The notes beneath the pieces are model-generated. The model had not been told where the DNA came from and made no database searches. It saw only the letters and a program-made list of their open reading frames with translations. A DNA stretch of 64,000 nt, taken from contig NZ_JQEZ01000003.1 of the NCBI RefSeq assembly GCF_000743705.1, forward strand, positions 357,593 to 421,592, written 5' to 3'. This document shows positions 59,910-64,000 of the stretch, one piece after another. This DNA comes from Ruegeria halocynthiae. Its GTDB lineage: Bacteria; Pseudomonadota; Alphaproteobacteria; Rhodobacterales; Rhodobacteraceae. Both the position numbers and the translations under genes were made by a program. Within the stretch, counting starts at the first letter, position 1, and each line of letters opens with the position of its first letter.

Positions 59910-59936
59910 GTGCCCGGATGAAGGGTAGAGAACCTG

Positions 59937-60527
59937 ATGACAAACGACCTGATAGCCAAAGCAGCAATTGACCGGCGACTGGCCGAAATCATTACTCCAG
60001 TGATCGAAGATCTGGGGTACGAACTTGTGCGCATCCGTCTGATGAGCGGCAAGCAGACCACGCTGCAGATCATGGCCGACAAGCCCGATGGCGGTATCGA
60101 AGTGGACGGTTGCGCCGAAATCTCGAATGCGGTCAGCGCCACGCTGGATGTCGAGGATCCGATCCTGGACGCCTATGCGCTGGAAGTGTCCAGCCCCGGC
60201 ATCGACCGCCCGCTGACCCGTCTCAAGGATTTTGAGATGTTCGAAGGGTATGAGGCCAAGATCGAGACCACGGAACTGATCGACGGTCGCCGCCGCTTTA
60301 AGGGTGAGCTGGCCGGGATCGAAGGGGACGAGGTTCTGATCAATATCTCTGAAGGGGATGAGACGATCACCATCGGTCTGCAATTCGACTGGCTGAGCGA
60401 CGCAAAGCTGGTTTTGACCGACGACCTGATCAAGGAAATGCTGCGCCAGCGCAAAGACGCCGGTGCCCTGAACGAAAACGCTTTCGACGAGATTGAGACC
60501 GAAGGGTCCGAAGAGGAGACGAACTGA
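59937..60527 (+). CDS. rimP: Ribosome maturation factor RimP
   Basis: Aids 30S maturation. It has 196 residues. The N-terminal alpha/beta domain shows [24 protein letters not shown] and the [21 protein letters not shown] block; the C-terminal domain with [30 protein letters not shown] (quoted in part) is SH3-like. The length and the acidic C-terminal extension are typical for alphaproteobacteria. GAAGGGTAG precedes the ATG. Its stop overlaps nusA (TGATG). Confidence 0.95.
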   Translation: MTNDLIAKAAIDRRLAEIITPVIEDLGYELVRIRLMSGKQTTLQIMADKPDGGIEVDGCAEISNAVSATLDVEDPILDAYALEVSSPGIDRPLTRLKDFEMFEGYEAKIETTELIDGRRRFKGELAGIEGDEVLINISEGDETITIGLQFDWLSDAKLVLTDDLIKEMLRQRKDAGALNENAFDEIETEGSEEETN

Positions 60528-62140
60528 TGGCAATCACCTCAGCCAACCAGCTGGAGCTGCTGCAGACCGCCGAGGCCGTGGCCCGCGAAAAGATGATCGA
60601 CCCCGGTCTGGTTGTCGAAGCAATGGAAGAATCGCTCGCCCGTGCCGCCAAAAGCCGTTACGGGGCCGAGATGGACATCCGCGTGTCGATTGACCGCAAA
60701 ACCGGCAAGGCGACCTTTACCCGCGTCCGCACAGTGGTCGAGGATGAAGAGCTGGAGAACTATCAGGCCGAGATGACCGTCGAACAGGCCAAGCAGTACA
60801 TGGAAGCGCCCGAAGTCGGCAACGTCTATGTCGAAGAAGTCCCCCCGGTTGAAATGGGCCGGATCGCCGCGCAATCAGCGAAACAGGTGATCCTGCAAAA
60901 GGTCCGCGAAGCCGAGCGGGACCGTCAGTTCGAAGACTTCAAGGATCGCGCAGGCACCATCATCAACGGTGCCGTCAAACGCGAAGAGTTTGGCAATGTT
61001 ATCGTCGATCTGGGTGGGGCCGAGGCCGTTCTGCGCCGCAATGACAAGATCGGCCGCGAAAGCTATCGCCCGAATGACCGTGTGCGCGCCTATATCAAGG
61101 AAGTCCGCCGCGAGGTACGTGGCCACCAGATCTTCCTGTCGCGCACCGCGCCGGAATTCATGGCCGAGCTGTTCAAGATGGAAGTGCCGGAAATCTATGA
61201 TGGCATCATCGAGGTCAAGGCCGTGGCCCGTGACCCCGGTTCGCGCGCCAAGATTGCTGTGATCTCTTACGACGGGTCGATTGATCCGGTCGGTGCTTGC
61301 GTTGGTATGCGCGGCAGCCGCGTGCAGGCCGTTGTGAACGAGCTGCAGGGTGAAAAAATCGACATCATCCCGTGGAACGAAGATCAGCCGACATTCCTGG
61401 TGAATGCGCTGCAGCCCGCCGAGGTTTCCAAGGTGGTTCTGGACGAAGAAGCCGGCAAGATCGAAGTTGTGGTTCCCGAGGAACAGCTGAGCCTGGCCAT
61501 CGGTCGTCGCGGTCAGAACGTGCGCCTGGCCAGCCAGTTGACCAATCTGGACATCGACATCATGACCGAGGCCGAGGAATCGGCGCGCCGTCAGAAAGAA
61601 TTCGAAGCCCGCACCGGCCTGTTCATGGAAAGCCTGGACCTGGACGAGTTCTTTGCACAGCTTCTGGTGTCCGAAGGTTTCACCAACCTCGAAGAGGTTG
61701 CCTATGTGGAACTTGACGAGCTGCTGGTAATCGACGGTGTCGACGAAGGCACAGCCCAAGAGCTGCAGACCCGCGCCCGTGAACACCTGGAAGCACAGGC
61801 CAAGGCGGCGCTGGACGCGGCGCGCGCGCTGGGTGTCGAGGATAGCCTTATTGAATTCGAAGGCCTGACGCCCCAGATGGTAGAGGCACTGGCCAAGGAC
61901 GATGTGAAGACTCTGGAAGACTTCGCGACCTGTGCCGACTGGGAACTGGCCGGTGGCTGGACCACGGTCGATGGTGAACGCATCAAAGATGACGGCGTGC
62001 TGGAGCCTTTGGGCGTTACGCTGGAAGAGGCTCAGGATCTGGTCATGACCGCCCGTATCATGCTGGGTTGGGTTGATCCGGCCGAGCTGGAACAGGCCGA
62101 AGATGACGGCGAAGCTGTTGAAGAGGAGGCCGAGGCCTGA
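60527..62140 (+). CDS. nusA: Transcription termination/antitermination factor NusA
   Basis: Binds RNA polymerase and nascent RNA. It has 537 residues. The N-terminal polymerase-binding domain (1-130), S1 domain (about 140-200; [24 protein letters not shown]), two KH domains (about 210-345; [28 protein letters not shown], quoted in part) and a C-terminal helix-hairpin-helix acidic region can be read in order. Length and order match alphaproteobacterial NusA. The stop is followed 22 bases later by the next gene. Confidence 0.97.
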   Translation: MAITSANQLELLQTAEAVAREKMIDPGLVVEAMEESLARAAKSRYGAEMDIRVSIDRKTGKATFTRVRTVVEDEELENYQAEMTVEQAKQYMEAPEVGNVYVEEVPPVEMGRIAAQSAKQVILQKVREAERDRQFEDFKDRAGTIINGAVKREEFGNVIVDLGGAEAVLRRNDKIGRESYRPNDRVRAYIKEVRREVRGHQIFLSRTAPEFMAELFKMEVPEIYDGIIEVKAVARDPGSRAKIAVISYDGSIDPVGACVGMRGSRVQAVVNELQGEKIDIIPWNEDQPTFLVNALQPAEVSKVVLDEEAGKIEVVVPEEQLSLAIGRRGQNVRLASQLTNLDIDIMTEAEESARRQKEFEARTGLFMESLDLDEFFAQLLVSEGFTNLEEVAYVELDELLVIDGVDEGTAQELQTRAREHLEAQAKAALDAARALGVEDSLIEFEGLTPQMVEALAKDDVKTLEDFATCADWELAGGWTTVDGERIKDDGVLEPLGVTLEEAQDLVMTARIMLGWVDPAELEQAEDDGEAVEEEAEA

Positions 62141-62162
62141 TCTCGGGCTTCGGGTAGCACGT

Positions 62163-62786
62163 ATGAGTCGCGGTGGCGTCCATAAGGATCGGTCCGACGG
62201 ACCTGAGCGGAAATGCATCGCCACGGGCGAAATTCAGCCTAAATATGGGTTGATACGCTTTGTGACGGGGCCGGACGGTCAGGTCTTTCCCGATGTCGCG
62301 GCAAAATTGCCGGGGCGCGGGGTCTATGTGGCAGCAGATCGCGCCGCATTGGACAAAGCCGTCGGCAAAAAGCTGTTTGCACGGGGTTTCAAGGCGCAGG
62401 TGACCGTGCCACAGAATCTGACCGATGAGGTCGAGCGCCAGGTTTTGCGCCGTGTAATCGAACTGTTGAGCCTTGCGCGCAAATCCGGTGACGCGGTCGC
62501 GGGCTATGAAAAGGTCAAGGCGTGGCTGGACCGGGAAGAGGCCCAGGTTCTGATTCAGGCCGCAGACGGATCAGGGCGCGGAAAGTCCAAACTGAGCACG
62601 CCGCATTTTGGCAAATACATCGGTTGGCTGACTGCGGACGAGTTAGGACAGGCATTTGGGCGCCAAACCGTGATTCATGCGGCGCTGGCCTCTGGCGGAC
62701 TCGCCAAACGTGTTGTAGAGGAAGCGCAGCGCCTGCGTGGCTTGCGCGAAACGGATGACGGCGGCAAGGGCCGCGCGGAAGGGTAA
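62163..62786 (+). CDS. YlxR-type RNA-binding protein (DUF448) with L7Ae-like C-terminus
   Basis: A 207-residue protein located between nusA and infB, where YlxR sits in most bacteria. The N-terminus [21 protein letters not shown] and [19 protein letters not shown] are the DUF448 signature. The C-terminal half with [21 protein letters not shown] is ribosomal L7Ae-like. The precise function is not well established; RNA or RNase P regulation has been proposed for YlxR. The ATG at 62163 was chosen as the DUF448 homology begins right after; the frame opens upstream within nusA. Confidence 0.88.
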   Translation: MSRGGVHKDRSDGPERKCIATGEIQPKYGLIRFVTGPDGQVFPDVAAKLPGRGVYVAADRAALDKAVGKKLFARGFKAQVTVPQNLTDEVERQVLRRVIELLSLARKSGDAVAGYEKVKAWLDREEAQVLIQAADGSGRGKSKLSTPHFGKYIGWLTADELGQAFGRQTVIHAALASGGLAKRVVEEAQRLRGLRETDDGGKGRAEG

Positions 62787-62794
62787 GAAGCTTT

Positions 62795-64000
62795 ATGAGC
62801 GATAGTGACGGCAAAAAGACATTGGGTCTTCGTGGCGGGGCACGCCCCGGAAATGTGAAACAGAGTTTCAGCCACGGGCGCACCAAGAATGTCGTGGTGG
62901 AAACCAAACGCAAACGCGTGGTGGTCCCCAAGCCGGGTGCGGGAAAGCCGGGGGGCGGTGCGTCGCCGTCGGGTGATCCGTCGCGTCGCCCTGCGGGAAT
63001 TTCCGACGCCGAGATGAGCCGCCGCCTGAAGGCGTTGCAGGCTGCCAAGGCGCGTGAGGCCGAAGAGGCCGCTGCCCGTGTGGCCGAAGAAAAGGCCCGC
63101 GAAGAAGATCGCGCCCGTCGTCGTGCCGAGCTAGAGGCCAAGGAACGCGAACAGCGCGAAGCCGAAGAGCGCGTCCGCGCCAAGGCCGAAGAAGAAGAAC
63201 GCAAGCGCAAGGAAGCTGAAGATGCTGCCAAGCGCGCTGCGACGGCCCCTGCTGCACCACAAGAACCCAAGGCGGCACGCCCTGCGGCGAACAAGCCTGC
63301 GCCGGCGGCAACACCGCGCAAGCAGGATCGTGAACGCGATCAGCGCGGCAACCGCGGTAAAGGTCGCGACGACAACCGCCGCTCGGGCAAGCTGACACTG
63401 GGTCAGGCGACGGGTGGCGAAGGCAATCGTCATCGTTCGATGGCTGCGATGAAGCGTAAGCAAGAGCGTGCGCGTCAAAAAGCCATGGGCGGTGCGGTTG
63501 AACGGGAAAAGGTGATCCGTGACGTACAACTGCCCGAGGCGATCGTCGTCTCTGAGCTGGCCAACCGTATGGCCGAGCGTGTGTCGGATGTTGTCAAATC
63601 GCTGATGAACATGGGCATGATGGTCACGCAGAACCAGACCATCGACGCTGATACTGCCGAGCTGATCATCGAAGAATTCGGCCACAAGGTGACCCGCGTA
63701 TCCGATTCGGATGTTGAGGACGTCATCAAAGAGGCCGAAGACGACGATAAAGATCTGCAGCCGCGTCCACCGGTCATTACCATCATGGGTCACGTCGACC
63801 ACGGCAAGACCTCGTTGCTGGATGCAATTCGCGATGCGCGCGTTGTTGCGGGCGAGGCCGGGGGCATCACCCAGCATATCGGTGCCTACCAGGTAAAAAC
63901 CGACGGTGGTGCCACGCTGACCTTCCTGGATACGCCGGGCCACGCGGCCTTTACCTCGATGCGCTCTCGTGGTGCTCAGGTCACGGATATCGTGGTTCTG
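62795..64000 (+). CDS. infB: Translation initiation factor IF-2, C-terminus beyond window
   Basis: GTPase that positions initiator tRNA on the ribosome. The first 402 codons are present: a highly charged N-terminal region rich in Ala/Glu/Arg/Lys (about residues 85-155), the IF2_N domain (about 235-300, [21 protein letters not shown]), and the start of the G domain with P-loop [11 protein letters not shown] (near 334-344) and DTPGHAAF (near 380). The rest runs off the right edge. It is the last visible gene of the rimP-nusA-ylxR-infB operon, 8 bases after ylxR. Confidence 0.96.
   Translation, partial: MSDSDGKKTLGLRGGARPGNVKQSFSHGRTKNVVVETKRKRVVVPKPGAGKPGGGASPSGDPSRRPAGISDAEMSRRLKALQAAKAREAEEAAARVAEEKAREEDRARRRAELEAKEREQREAEERVRAKAEEEERKRKEAEDAAKRAATAPAAPQEPKAARPAANKPAPAATPRKQDRERDQRGNRGKGRDDNRRSGKLTLGQATGGEGNRHRSMAAMKRKQERARQKAMGGAVEREKVIRDVQLPEAIVVSELANRMAERVSDVVKSLMNMGMMVTQNQTIDADTAELIIEEFGHKVTRVSDSDVEDVIKEAEDDDKDLQPRPPVITIMGHVDHGKTSLLDAIRDARVVAGEAGGITQHIGAYQVKTDGGATLTFLDTPGHAAFTSMRSRGAQVTDIVVL

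Noticed and set aside
59778-59936. An initiator tRNA gene upstream of rimP, as in E. coli
   Set aside because: No cloverleaf or CCA end can be drawn in the gap; it holds only the candidate promoter and a terminator hairpin.
60875-62224. 449-codon minus-strand frame across nusA
   Set aside because: NusA on the plus strand has complete domain order; the long opposite frame reflects codon bias and carries no domain.

Overview
The window reads as chromosomal DNA of a motile, Gram-negative alphaproteobacterium of the Rhodobacteraceae, most likely the marine Roseobacter group. The evidence is the high-GC coding style, the CtrA-type boxes in a flagellar locus, the linkage rnd-kdsD-lptC-lptA-lptB-hpf-ptsN, the rimP-nusA-ylxR-infB operon, and a ubiG/comF/grxC neighbourhood with alphaproteobacterial-type proteins. 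I cannot name the genus from the sequence alone. No rRNA, tRNA, CRISPR array or complete insertion sequence was recognised.

Layout. 1-3281: two tandem paralogous peptide-type solute-binding proteins (minus strand; the first is cut by the left edge). 3457-7720: an alpha/beta hydrolase, a secreted ClpP-like protein, a PPP-type phosphatase and a mannose-1-phosphate guanylyltransferase. 7896-13793: a complete nucleoside/nucleobase uptake operon (BMP-type binding protein, double ATPase, two permeases) ending in a cytosine-deaminase-like amidohydrolase. 14223-16377: an MDR-type reductase and a DUF2189 membrane protein. 16398-16622: a small element with 22-base terminal inverted repeats. 16694-18877: a large secreted phytase-like esterase with a well-formed Pho box. 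19171-26561: a tightly packed nine-gene operon of largely uncharacterised proteins (coiled coil, AAA+ ATPase, five small or medium membrane proteins, two soluble proteins). This is the best candidate here for an undescribed system.

26607-43546 is a flagellar cluster: fliI-motB-flgE-flgK-flgL-flgI on the minus strand, divergent flgB-flgC-fliE-fliQ-flgF-flgG-flgA-flgH-fliL on the plus strand, and a lytic transglycosylase-flhA-fliR-flhB-(FliJ-like) set on the minus strand. It supplies rod, hook, P- and L-rings, hook-filament junction, export gate, export ATPase and one stator subunit. Filament, MS-ring, C-ring, fliP, flgD and motA must lie elsewhere.

43620-50312 carries an Lrp regulator with an MFS exporter, then RNase D, the Kdo pathway enzyme KdsD, the LptC/LptA/LptB lipopolysaccharide export proteins, the ribosome hibernation factor and PtsN. 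50394-59777 is mixed housekeeping: CAP-domain lipoprotein, L,D-transpeptidase, a very small secreted protein, ferrochelatase, an NDUFAF5-like protein divergent from ComF, glutaredoxin, a nitrilase-family amidase, a MarR regulator, an AT-rich Imm11-like gene, UbiG, proline iminopeptidase and a half-length solute-binding protein. 59937-64000 is the rimP-nusA-ylxR-infB operon, with infB running off the right edge.
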